Part shown: one piece after another, positions 17,359-28,279 of the stretch
Layout: every line of letters starts with the position of its first letter
Numbering within the stretch: position 1 is the stretch's first letter
Assembly: GCF_000196015.1 (NCBI RefSeq)
Contig: NC_007974.2
Coordinates: 1,798,001-1,862,000, forward strand
DNA: 64,000 bases
Direction: 5' to 3'
DNA from: Cupriavidus metallidurans CH34
Lineage (GTDB): Bacteria > Pseudomonadota > Gammaproteobacteria > Burkholderiales > Burkholderiaceae
The notes under the pieces: model-generated
Seen by the model: the letters and a program-made list of their open reading frames with translations, nothing else
Database searches by the model: none
Told to the model about the DNA's origin: nothing
Translations under genes and position numbers: made by a program

Positions 17359-17425
17359 GGCCCTAAGACCCTAGGGCCATCCTGCTCGCCAATGCCCCGA
17401 TAGCCGATCTGGCAATCGGGGCATT
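17359..17425. terminator. Two tandem inverted repeats after the BKACE gene
   Basis: GGCCCT/AGGGCC (17359-17378) is followed by a perfect 11-bp stem AATGCCCCGAT/ATCGGGGCATT (17391-17425). Neither has a T run, so a role in transcript 3'-end protection or weak termination is possible rather than classical termination. Confidence 0.45.
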
Positions 17426-17598
17426 CGTCATCCTACGGATTGCAAATGACGGCTGCCAGGAGACAAGTAACAAGTGACTCCGGCTGCGCGGTAATTCCCA
17501 CTGGGTGATAGGTGTCATACGCACCGGCACCTTGTCACGACCTACCAATCCGCGCAGACTCCCCCGAATCGACAACTTTCCTTCCTGGGGTAACAGGT

Positions 17599-18027
17599 AT
17601 GCAAACCAGCGCGCGCAATCAGTTTTCCGGTGTCGTTGCACAAGCCACGGCTGGCGCCGTCAACGACGAGATCATCATTGCCATCAACGGTGGCCAGCAG
17701 ATCGTCGCCACCGTCACACACGACAGCGCCGCCCGCCTGGGCCTGAAAGCCGGCGCCAAGGTCGTCGCGCTGGTCAAGGCAACGTCCGTCATCGTGATGG
17801 TCGATGCGGATGCCACCAAGGTTTCGGCCCGCAACTTCGTGCAAGGCAAGGTCACGAACCTGACCAAGGGCGCCGTCAATGCCGACGTGACAATCACGGG
17901 TGACAACGGCATGGCCGTCGCCGCAATCATTACCAACGCAAGCGTAGACCGGCTGGGCCTGGCTGTCGGCAAACCGGCCGCCGCCATGTTCAAGGCATCG
18001 AGCGTGATCGTTGGCGTGGACAACTGA
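17599..18027 (+). CDS. Di-Mop molybdate-binding (molbindin-type) protein
   Basis: 142 residues made of two tandem Mop/TOBE domains: NQFSGVVAQATAGAVNDEIIIAI...KATSVIVMVD and NFVQGKVTNLTKGAVNADVTIT...KASSVIVGVD. The start is ATG at 17599 with AACAGG upstream; earlier in-frame codons lack homology. Such small cytosolic proteins bind molybdate or tungstate for storage or homeostasis. There is no helix-turn-helix (unlike ModE) and no ABC domain. No other molybdenum gene is nearby. Confidence 0.88.
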   Translation: MQTSARNQFSGVVAQATAGAVNDEIIIAINGGQQIVATVTHDSAARLGLKAGAKVVALVKATSVIVMVDADATKVSARNFVQGKVTNLTKGAVNADVTITGDNGMAVAAIITNASVDRLGLAVGKPAAAMFKASSVIVGVDN

Positions 18028-18066
18028 GTCGGTATCCGCGCGACCAGAATGGTCAGCGGCAACATG

Positions 18067-18101
18067 AAAAAGGCTCCGGTGACGATGCCGTCCACCGGAG
18101 C
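18067..18101 (-). terminator. Rho-independent terminator of the pha operon
   Basis: Read on the minus strand, GCTCCGGTG/CACCGGAGC forms a 9-bp stem with an 11-base loop, followed by CC and TTTTT (plus strand 18067-18071 as A's). It begins 41 bp after the phaC stop codon. Confidence 0.85.
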
Positions 18102-18141
18102 ACGGACCTAGCAATAGCGATCAGCGATCAGCAGTCAGGAG

Positions 18142-20052
18142 TCAGCCCTGCATGACGTACTCGCCGGGCGCATCCCGGAGCGAACCCGGCGCGGGATCGC
18201 GTGGCGCGCAGCGGCCCGAGGACTGCTCGGCCAGCCACTCGTGCCAGCACGGCCACCATGAACCGTCATGTCTGGTGGCCTCTTCGGCATAACGATCCGG
18301 ATCCTTGTACTCACCGTTCGGCACCCGCGTGGCCACACGGTAGCGGCGACCCTTGTGCCCCGGCTCCGAAACAACACCCGCGTTGTGACCGCCAGACGTC
18401 AGCACGAAGGTCAGCGCGTTGTGCGTCAGCAGATGCAGCTTGTAGGCGGATTTCCAAGGCGCCACGTGATCGTGCTCGGTGCCAACCACGAACATCGGTG
18501 CCTCGACATCGGCCATGGCCACGGGGTGACCATCCACGCAGAACCGGCCTTCGGCCAGTTCATTGCGGAGGAAGAGCCGGGACAGCACCTCGCTATGCAT
18601 TCGATACGGCAGGCGTGTCGTGTCGCGGTTCCAGGACATCAGATCATTGGGGCGGTCGCGCTCGCCCAGCAGGTACTCCCGCAGCACCCGAGACCAGACC
18701 AGATCCCTGGCACGCAGCATCGAGAAGGCCTGCGCCATCTGGAAGCCGTCGAGATACCCCTGCTTGCGCATCAGCGCATCGAGCGTCGACAACGCGCTGT
18801 CATCGATGAACAGGCCAAGCTCGCCGGGTTCGTCGAAGTCGGTTTCCGTTGCAAATAGCGTCACGCTGCGCAGGCTGTCGTCCTTGTCGCGCGCCAGCTT
18901 CGCGGCGGCAATCGCCAGCAGCGTGCCGCCCAGGCAATACCCCACGGCGTGTACCTGTTCTTGGCCGCAGCGCTCGCGCACGGTGGCCAGCGCGGTAAGC
19001 AGGCCCTGCTTGAGGTAGTCATCGAGGCTGGTATCGCGCGCCTCGGCGCCCGGGTTGCGCCATGACAGCATGAACACCGTATGACCCTGGTCCACGAGGT
19101 ACTTCACCATCGAGTTCTGGGGCTGAAGATCGAGGATGTAGTACTTCATGATCCACGACGGCACGATCATGACCGGATCGCGATACACGGAATCGGTAGT
19201 CGGGCTGTACTGGATCAGCTCGAACAGATCATTGCAGTAGACGACCTTCCCCGGCGTGATCCCCACATCGCGACCCACCACATACGCGTGCGGCAGCCGC
19301 CCGATCGGCAGATGCAGCCGCTCGCCGACCGCATCATAGAGATCCTCCACGAGATTCCCGGCGCCGCGAACGAAGTTGGCGCCCCGCGTCTGCATCGTGG
19401 CATCCAGAACCGTCGGGTTCATCCACCAGACATTGCTGGGAGACAGCATGTCGAGCCATTGGCGCGCGCAGAATGCCGCGATTCGCTGATGATGCGGGGA
19501 GAGCCCGTCGATGTCGCTGGTCAGCGCCATCCACAAGGACTCAAGCCGCAGGAAGCCATCGCGCAAGACGCAGTACGGCCAGTTTTCCCAGCCCGGCGCG
19601 GAAAAGCGCTGGTCGGTGACTACCGGCGGACGCGGCATAAACGGCGGCGCCAGCGAATACTCGGCGGCGGCCGTAGCCTGCCACTGCAACGCGGCCCGCC
19701 AGCGTTTGCCGGGCGAGGCCGCCAGATGCATGGCCCAGTCGGTCCAGGCTAGCGCCAGCGACCCGAAGGAAACGCCGCCGGTCATCGAGGCGAGCAATGC
19801 CCTGACCTGTTCGTCATAGGCGACGTCAGGCCGCAGCGGCGGCGGTTCCGGGCAGGTAGCCACAGCCGGAGCGGGGGAAGCTGCCGGACCCAATTTGGCC
19901 GGTGCCGATGCGGCGGTCTTCCGCGCAGCCGGAACCGAAGGGGTTGATGTCGATGGCTTGGGTGAGGTGGCCTTCGCCCGTTTGGCGGGCGGGGCCTGTT
20001 CGATCAGCGTATCCGTGGTGTGCTCGAGGGCGACTGGCTTTTTGGGGCGCAT
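18142..20052 (-). CDS. phaC: Class I poly(3-hydroxyalkanoate) synthase
   Basis: 636 residues. The lipase-box-like GYCLGGT carries the catalytic cysteine, with the catalytic aspartate in GTEHDHVAPW and histidine in SGGHNAG; the PHA synthase block WWMNPTVLDATMQTRGANFVRG is also present. It polymerises 3-hydroxyacyl-CoA on the granule surface. The first ~75 residues form a Lys/Ala/Pro/Ser-rich low-complexity tail (PAKRAKATSPKPSTSTPS) absent from typical enzymes of about 590 residues. It is the last gene of a phaP-phaB-phaC operon, 3 bp after phaB, and ends at the terminator at 18067. Confidence 0.95.
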   Translation of the reverse strand: MRPKKPVALEHTTDTLIEQAPPAKRAKATSPKPSTSTPSVPAARKTAASAPAKLGPAASPAPAVATCPEPPPLRPDVAYDEQVRALLASMTGGVSFGSLALAWTDWAMHLAASPGKRWRAALQWQATAAAEYSLAPPFMPRPPVVTDQRFSAPGWENWPYCVLRDGFLRLESLWMALTSDIDGLSPHHQRIAAFCARQWLDMLSPSNVWWMNPTVLDATMQTRGANFVRGAGNLVEDLYDAVGERLHLPIGRLPHAYVVGRDVGITPGKVVYCNDLFELIQYSPTTDSVYRDPVMIVPSWIMKYYILDLQPQNSMVKYLVDQGHTVFMLSWRNPGAEARDTSLDDYLKQGLLTALATVRERCGQEQVHAVGYCLGGTLLAIAAAKLARDKDDSLRSVTLFATETDFDEPGELGLFIDDSALSTLDALMRKQGYLDGFQMAQAFSMLRARDLVWSRVLREYLLGERDRPNDLMSWNRDTTRLPYRMHSEVLSRLFLRNELAEGRFCVDGHPVAMADVEAPMFVVGTEHDHVAPWKSAYKLHLLTHNALTFVLTSGGHNAGVVSEPGHKGRRYRVATRVPNGEYKDPDRYAEEATRHDGSWWPCWHEWLAEQSSGRCAPRDPAPGSLRDAPGEYVMQG

Positions 20053-20055
20053 GCA

Positions 20056-20802
20056 TCAATCCATATGTTGGCCACCATTGATGGCAAGGTTGGCGCCGGT
20101 CACGTACGCGCCATCGTCCGAGCAGAGGTAACTGATCAGCGCGGCCACTTCCTTCGGCTGACCCAGGCGGCCGACCGGAATCTGCGGAATCACGTGCTGG
20201 TCGAGCACGTCCTGCGGCACTGCCCGCACCATCTTCGTATCGAGATAACCGGGAGAAACGGTGTTGACCGTCACGCCCTTGCTGGCCAGCTCCAGCGCCA
20301 GCGATTTGCTGAATCCGTGGATGCCGGCCTTTGCCGCTGCATAGTTAGTCTGGCCAAACGCGCCCTTCGAGCCGTTGATCGATGAGATGTTCACGATCCG
20401 GCCCCAGCGACGCTCCACCATGCCTTCGCAGAACGGCTTGGTCATGTTGAACACCGAATCGAGGTCGGTAGACATCACGGCGCGCCAGGCCTCGTGCGTC
20501 ATCTTGCGCAAGGTCGAATCGCGCGTGATGCCGGCATTGTTGATCAGGACATCCACCGGGCCCACCTCGGACAATATCCTGGCCGCACATTGCTGGCAGG
20601 ATTCGAAGTCGGCGACATCTACCGGGTAGGCCACGAACTCGCGTTGCTGCGTACTGTGCTCGCGCAGCCAGGTCGCGACATGATCGTTGCCAAGCGAATG
20701 CGTGACGACCACGCGGAATCCGTCGCTCAGCAGCCTTTCGGCGATGGCTTCGCCCAGACCACCCATGCCCCCCGTCACTACCGCAATGCGTCCGGAGCTC
20801 AT
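20056..20802 (-). CDS. phaB: Acetoacetyl-CoA reductase
   Basis: 248-residue short-chain dehydrogenase with TGGMGGLGE (cofactor-binding), NNAGITRDSTLRKM, the catalytic serine in NISSINGSKG and YAAAKAG. The NNAGITRD and INGSKGAFGQTNYAAAKAGIHGF segments are typical of PhaB. It reduces acetoacetyl-CoA to (R)-3-hydroxybutyryl-CoA with NADPH, feeding the synthase. Its ATG overlaps the phasin stop by 4 bp and phaC follows after 3 bp, so translation is coupled across the operon. Confidence 0.94.
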   Translation of the reverse strand: MSSGRIAVVTGGMGGLGEAIAERLLSDGFRVVVTHSLGNDHVATWLREHSTQQREFVAYPVDVADFESCQQCAARILSEVGPVDVLINNAGITRDSTLRKMTHEAWRAVMSTDLDSVFNMTKPFCEGMVERRWGRIVNISSINGSKGAFGQTNYAAAKAGIHGFSKSLALELASKGVTVNTVSPGYLDTKMVRAVPQDVLDQHVIPQIPVGRLGQPKEVAALISYLCSDDGAYVTGANLAINGGQHMD

Positions 20803-21347
20803 GATGTCGCACCGCCCTTGGCGGCGCGCGAACGGGTGGCGCTGGTCGCAGTCGTGCTGGACTCGCTGGGCGGTACCACCCCAAACGGCGTCATCTTTCC
20901 GAGTCGCTCGTAGAACTCGGCCAGGGATGCGGACAGCGGATCGAGCACGGCAGCGCCATTGCCATTGCCGTTGCCCCTTGCCGTCTCGTTGGTGGCCTCG
21001 ACTCGCTTCACCCAGTCACTGCTGCATTCCCGGCACTGCTCGAGCCACGCCGACGTCGCTTCGACCAGGACCTTGCCGTAGGCCCGTGCCAGCGCGGCCT
21101 GCGCCTCTGCCTGATCTGTCAGTGTCTGTGCCTGCGCGGCTTGCAATGAAGCCCAGTCGGCAACCCCCGCCATACGGCTTTGCGCACTATGCATCGCGGT
21201 CAGGCGATGCTCCAGGCTCTTCAGATGGGTCTCGATCAGGTTGCGGCGGGTTTCAGCCGCAAGCGCCGCGAACTTGTAACTGTTCTCGAGAAACGCACGG
21301 GTCGCATCCAGCATCGGATCGGTGGCCGCAGAACGGAGCATTGCCAT
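20799..21347 (-). CDS. Phasin-family granule-associated protein
   Basis: 182 residues, largely amphipathic helix with no signal peptide. AFLENSYKFAALAAETRRNLIETHLKSLEHR and the alanine/glutamine-rich QAAQAQTLTDQAEAQAALARAYG stretch fit the phasin family, whose members coat PHA granules. The C-terminal 25 residues are Ser/Thr/Ala-rich. It is the first gene of the phaP-phaB-phaC operon, and an FNR-type dyad lies 78 bp upstream of its start. Confidence 0.85.
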   Translation of the reverse strand: MAMLRSAATDPMLDATRAFLENSYKFAALAAETRRNLIETHLKSLEHRLTAMHSAQSRMAGVADWASLQAAQAQTLTDQAEAQAALARAYGKVLVEATSAWLEQCRECSSDWVKRVEATNETARGNGNGNGAAVLDPLSASLAEFYERLGKMTPFGVVPPSESSTTATSATRSRAAKGGATS

Positions 21348-21424
21348 TGCTATCTCCTTGAGTTGACGTGATGGGGTGACGATCCGTCATTCGATCGAGT
21401 CTAGGCATAGGGCTAGGCCACCAA

Positions 21425-21438
21425 TTGACGTATGTCAA
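21425..21438. promoter_or_regulatory. FNR/DNR-like dyad upstream of the phasin gene
   Basis: TTGAC-GTAT-GTCAA is a perfect palindrome matching 8 of 10 FNR half-site bases. On the minus strand TAGACT (21403-21398) is a possible -10 element, centred 31 bp from the box centre, close to the class II spacing. This would drive the pha operon. Confidence 0.5.
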
Positions 21439-21725
21439 GTTTGACGGGAATGTAGAAATCCATCGAACATTGCAGAAAGTCCGACACCCTTTTACCCAAA
21501 GGGTTGCACTTGAATGCACTAAACGCGGCCGATTCCTGTATCGACCGCGTGCCGGTCAAGTCCAATAGCTCCCACGCCGTCGATTCGATCTCCGGCTTGT
21601 GGGGCGGATAGGCCTCCATTCCGGGCTCGTATGGAAGTGGGGGCGACTTGCACATGCGATCTGCCGTGCTACCGGAGAGTCTGGGGAGAGTCTGATCCAA
21701 CCGCATCCACCTACGCCCCCTTAGA

Positions 21726-21739
21726 TTGATGCGAATCAA
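21726..21739. promoter_or_regulatory. FNR/ANR box upstream of the APH/AAA fusion gene
   Basis: TTGAT-GCGA-ATCAA is a perfect FNR/ANR consensus match, 70 bp upstream of the ATG at 21810. TACGCT at 21761-21766 is a weak -10 candidate centred 31 bp downstream, which suits plus-strand activation. A second dyad lies at 21425 in the same intergenic region. A separate hairpin (ACCCTTT/AAAGGGT, 21486-21504) lies between them. Confidence 0.62.
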
Positions 21740-21809
21740 TCCTGCTAACCCTCTTCCCACTACGCTGAGATACAGGAAGAACGCAAGCGCATGGAATAAG
21801 GAAGCGTGC

Positions 21810-23303
21810 ATGGATGACGCAGCATTGACCTACGCATTACTGCAACCCAGTGCATATCCCCCGCCGGTTCAGGACGTTCAGGTCATCGAGACGCATATTT
21901 CGCGTGTGTTCCTGGCGGGGCAATTCGCCTACAAGGTCCGCAAGCCCGTCAAATTCGATTTCGTGGATTTCTCGACCCCGCAAGCCCGACACGCTGACTG
22001 CGAGGCAGAACTGCGCCTGAACCGTCGCTTCGCTCCGGCGCTTTACCTCGATGTTCTGCCAATCGTCGCGGGCGAAACGCCGGGTGCCGTCGTCGTCGGC
22101 GGCAGGGGCACACCACTGGAGTACGCGGTCAGGATGCGGCGGTTCGCACAGCACAATCTACTCATCGACATGATCGGCGCAGGCCGCTTGGGGCCGGATC
22201 ACATCGATGCGCTCGCCAGGGACATCGCGATCTTTCACGGTGCGCAACCGCGCGCTGCCCCACACGAAGGCTTCGGCACGCCGGCCAGTATCGACGCCAC
22301 GCTTGAAGAATGTCTGGACGGCCTGGCGCGGCTGACCATCGATCGAAACATGACAGACCGCGTCGCGAACGCCGCGCGCGCACGGGTTGCGGCACTGCAA
22401 GACACATTTCAGGCGAGACTGCGCCACGGCCATGTTCGCGAGTGCCACGGCGACCTGCACCTGGGCAACATCGTCCTGCTCGACGGCAATCCGACGCCCT
22501 TTGACTGCCTCGAGTTCGAACCGCGCCTGCGCTGGATCGACACGGCCAGCGATATCGCATTCCCGTTCATGGATCTACTGCACCACGGCAGACAAGACCT
22601 TGCCTATCGATTGCTCAACGCCTATCTGGAGCGCCATGGCGACTATGCCGGGCTGGCGGTGCTGCCGTTCTATGTCGCCCTGCGGGCGCTCGTACGCGCG
22701 CGCGTGCTACTGGAGCGTGCCCGGCAACGCCATACTGAAAGCACTGCGCTTGATCTCGTACACGTCGAATGCCGCACCCTGCTGAATCTGGCGTTCCAGT
22801 TTCTGACGTTGCCCGCAGCGCCCCTGTGCGTGATGCACGGCCTCTCTGGTAGCGGGAAATCGACCGTCGCGGCAACCATGAGCGAAGCACGCGCCATGGT
22901 GCGCGTCCGCTCCGACGTGGAACGCAAGCGGTTGCGCAACGCAAACGCGCAGCAGGAATCCAGGTACTCAGACAGCGTGACGGCACGCACGTATCACCGC
23001 CTGCTGGCCATTTGCAGGCTAGGATGCGCGGCAGGCTTTCCGATGATCGCCGATGCGACATTCCTCTCGCATGACCAGCGCGCCCGCTTCGCAAATCAGG
23101 CGCGTCGATTGGGAGTACGGTTCTTCATCGTCGATTGCAAAGCGCCCGTCGAAACATTGCGCGCGCGCATCGTCGCCCGGGCCCTGGCACGCCAAGACCC
23201 GTCGGACGCCGATCTGGCCGTGCTTGACCTGCAATTGCGCACGCATGACCCACTGACCACGGAAGAACGGATTCACGTGGTGCCCGCCGATCACCCGGGC
23301 TAG
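21810..23303 (+). CDS. Aminoglycoside phosphotransferase-like/P-loop kinase fusion protein
   Basis: 497 residues. The N-terminal half resembles the APH kinase fold, with the catalytic loop CHGDLHLGN and the metal-binding FDCLEFEPR near residue 230. The C-terminal ~170 residues form a P-loop kinase (MHGLSGSGKSTVAATM) related to zeta-toxin/gluconate-kinase-like ATPases. Function is unknown; genes of this type often sit with stress and PHA genes in related bacteria. The start at 21810 is chosen because the frame upstream contains the FNR box. It is divergent from the pha operon. Confidence 0.85.
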   Translation: MDDAALTYALLQPSAYPPPVQDVQVIETHISRVFLAGQFAYKVRKPVKFDFVDFSTPQARHADCEAELRLNRRFAPALYLDVLPIVAGETPGAVVVGGRGTPLEYAVRMRRFAQHNLLIDMIGAGRLGPDHIDALARDIAIFHGAQPRAAPHEGFGTPASIDATLEECLDGLARLTIDRNMTDRVANAARARVAALQDTFQARLRHGHVRECHGDLHLGNIVLLDGNPTPFDCLEFEPRLRWIDTASDIAFPFMDLLHHGRQDLAYRLLNAYLERHGDYAGLAVLPFYVALRALVRARVLLERARQRHTESTALDLVHVECRTLLNLAFQFLTLPAAPLCVMHGLSGSGKSTVAATMSEARAMVRVRSDVERKRLRNANAQQESRYSDSVTARTYHRLLAICRLGCAAGFPMIADATFLSHDQRARFANQARRLGVRFFIVDCKAPVETLRARIVARALARQDPSDADLAVLDLQLRTHDPLTTEERIHVVPADHPG

Positions 23304-23341
23304 TGCCATCGGCGTCGGCATTGGCATCGCCCTGCCTGTCC

Positions 23342-24265
23342 CTACGACCGCACTCGCTGCAGTTCGTCAATGCGGCGTTGATAGCTCCGCATCAGGCAGG
23401 CCTTGTCCACACACACGTTGCGCGAATCGCGGAGCCACGTCCGTTGGTCCGCCCGCAGCCGCGCCTTGTTGGTCGATGTCTTCATCTTCTGATCGTAGAT
23501 CCGCGCCAATTGGTCGTCGGCGCGGGTCAGCTCCGCATCCCCGCATATGAGCTGCCCCGCGACGGATGTCAGCTTGCTGCAGCCAAAACTCCGGGCAAGC
23601 GCATCCTTCGCGCCGCTCCGCCCCTCCAATCGCCCCGGCTTGCATAGCCCCTGCAGCGACCTGCAAGCGATATTCGGGCCGACCCATGCCATTTCGGTAG
23701 CGCCATACTTATCTACGAAGCGATTGATGGCCGCGTGGCTGACGCCTCTCAGCATTGCGTTTGCCGCGATGATCTCATTGCAGAGCGAGTCCTCTGCATA
23801 GGTATTGCCCTCGTGACGGTAGCAGCTATGGAAGCCCAGCATGCCGCTGCCGACAACGCTTCGACGCGCCCCCGAGGCGAACAGGATCGACGCACAGGCG
23901 GACGCGCATTTCGCGCCATTGGGAACCACGGTATAGATGTGCGCCTTGTCCATGACGTCGACCATGCGGAAGGCGGCCTCGACATTCCCGCCCGGACTAT
24001 CCAGGATGAACACGACCAACCCTTCGTCATCGCGATCGGCCCGTTTCACGGCCGACTGAAACCGCTTTGCGTCTCCATCTTCGATCCGCCCCTCCCCGAC
24101 CACCATTTTCATGTTGAGCTGTGGCTGGTAGTAGATCCTGAAGCCCATTGCCGCAGCCACGCCGGGAGCAGCCAGCACCGCCACCAAGCAAAGCCACGGC
24201 AGCAGCCGTTGCAGCACGGATCGCGCCGCACGGTTATTGCTTGCCCGGCCCACGATGCCTCGCAT
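23342..24265 (-). CDS. Periplasmic ClpP-like protein fused to an LprI (DUF1311) domain
   Basis: 307 residues from ATG at 24265, which has GGGAGAT upstream; a frame extension to 24364 lacks support. An N-terminal hydrophobic segment (LLPWLCLVAVLAAPGVAAA) is a signal peptide or anchor. Residues ~70-180 form a ClpP/SppA-like domain: FILDSPGGNVEAA, GAKCASACASILFASGARR with a potential catalytic serine, and GMLGFHS. The end, SFGCSKLTSVAGQLICGDAELTRADDQLARIY with six cysteines in the tail, is the LprI lysozyme-inhibitor-type DUF1311 domain. Whether it is a protease is unproven. Confidence 0.75.
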   Translation of the reverse strand: MRGIVGRASNNRAARSVLQRLLPWLCLVAVLAAPGVAAAMGFRIYYQPQLNMKMVVGEGRIEDGDAKRFQSAVKRADRDDEGLVVFILDSPGGNVEAAFRMVDVMDKAHIYTVVPNGAKCASACASILFASGARRSVVGSGMLGFHSCYRHEGNTYAEDSLCNEIIAANAMLRGVSHAAINRFVDKYGATEMAWVGPNIACRSLQGLCKPGRLEGRSGAKDALARSFGCSKLTSVAGQLICGDAELTRADDQLARIYDQKMKTSTNKARLRADQRTWLRDSRNVCVDKACLMRSYQRRIDELQRVRS

Positions 24266-24504
24266 TCGCCATCTCCCTGGAAAGCGGACAGCATAGCCTC
24301 GAATCGATCCCTCGAGCGCAAGAGGCTTCGCGGCGCCTCGTCGCGGTTGCCACCACTCCGCCATGGATTATCCGGACGCCATTCGGCGTCGAGTTAGGGT
24401 AATGTGTGCGTGTCCACGGCCTGCGGCGTCACTTCGCCCGCACGGTTGCGGGCGATCCCCCGGCCAGACGCGCACGGACACGGGGCGACTTAAAGGAGAC
24501 ATTC

Positions 24505-26469
<1,965 letters not shown>

Positions 26470-26527
26470 CCACCCTTCACGATGGCGGGAGCGGAAGCAA
26501 CCGCCCCCGTCAACGATCAGCAGCAGT

Positions 26528-28048
<1,521 letters not shown>

Positions 28049-28120
28049 GGACTGTCTCCTGATGGATGAGTGACGACGCCAGCGTTCTGGTCTGATTCTG
28101 CGTGGCGTCCATGCGTTATT

Positions 28121-28136
28121 TGCAAAACCCGGGCCA
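28121..28136 (-). promoter_or_regulatory. Sigma-54 (-24/-12) promoter of the aldehyde dehydrogenase gene
   Basis: Read on the minus strand, TGGCCCGGGTTTTGCA fits the TGGCACG-N4-TTGCW consensus with a single change and the required 10 bp between GG and GC. Transcription would start near 28110 and read into the dehydrogenase gene at 28048. Confidence 0.8.
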
Positions 28137-28200
28137 CCCTCCGCTGCGGCCCGTTCAAGCCGGAATCCCGTCGATACACCCCGGTGGCAACGAGAAAGAC

Positions 28201-28228
28201 TGTTCAAGAATGGAACACCGGCCGTTCC
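28201..28228. promoter_or_regulatory. Candidate AcoR upstream activating sequence
   Basis: Two interlocked dyads share a half-site: TGTTC-N7-GAACA (28201-28217) and GGAAC-N7-GTTCC (28212-28228). They sit about 65-90 bp upstream of the -24 element, the usual position for enhancer sites of sigma-54 activators. Assignment to AcoR is inference. Confidence 0.5.
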
Positions 28229-28279
28229 AGGGATCAACAGTCGGTGGCTACGGCACTGGCCGGTCAGCGGCTCGGCGGC

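Noticed and set aside
21413..21811. 132-codon minus-strand frame in the phaP/kinase gap
   Set aside because: It covers both FNR-type boxes and the hairpin and has no homology or ribosome site.
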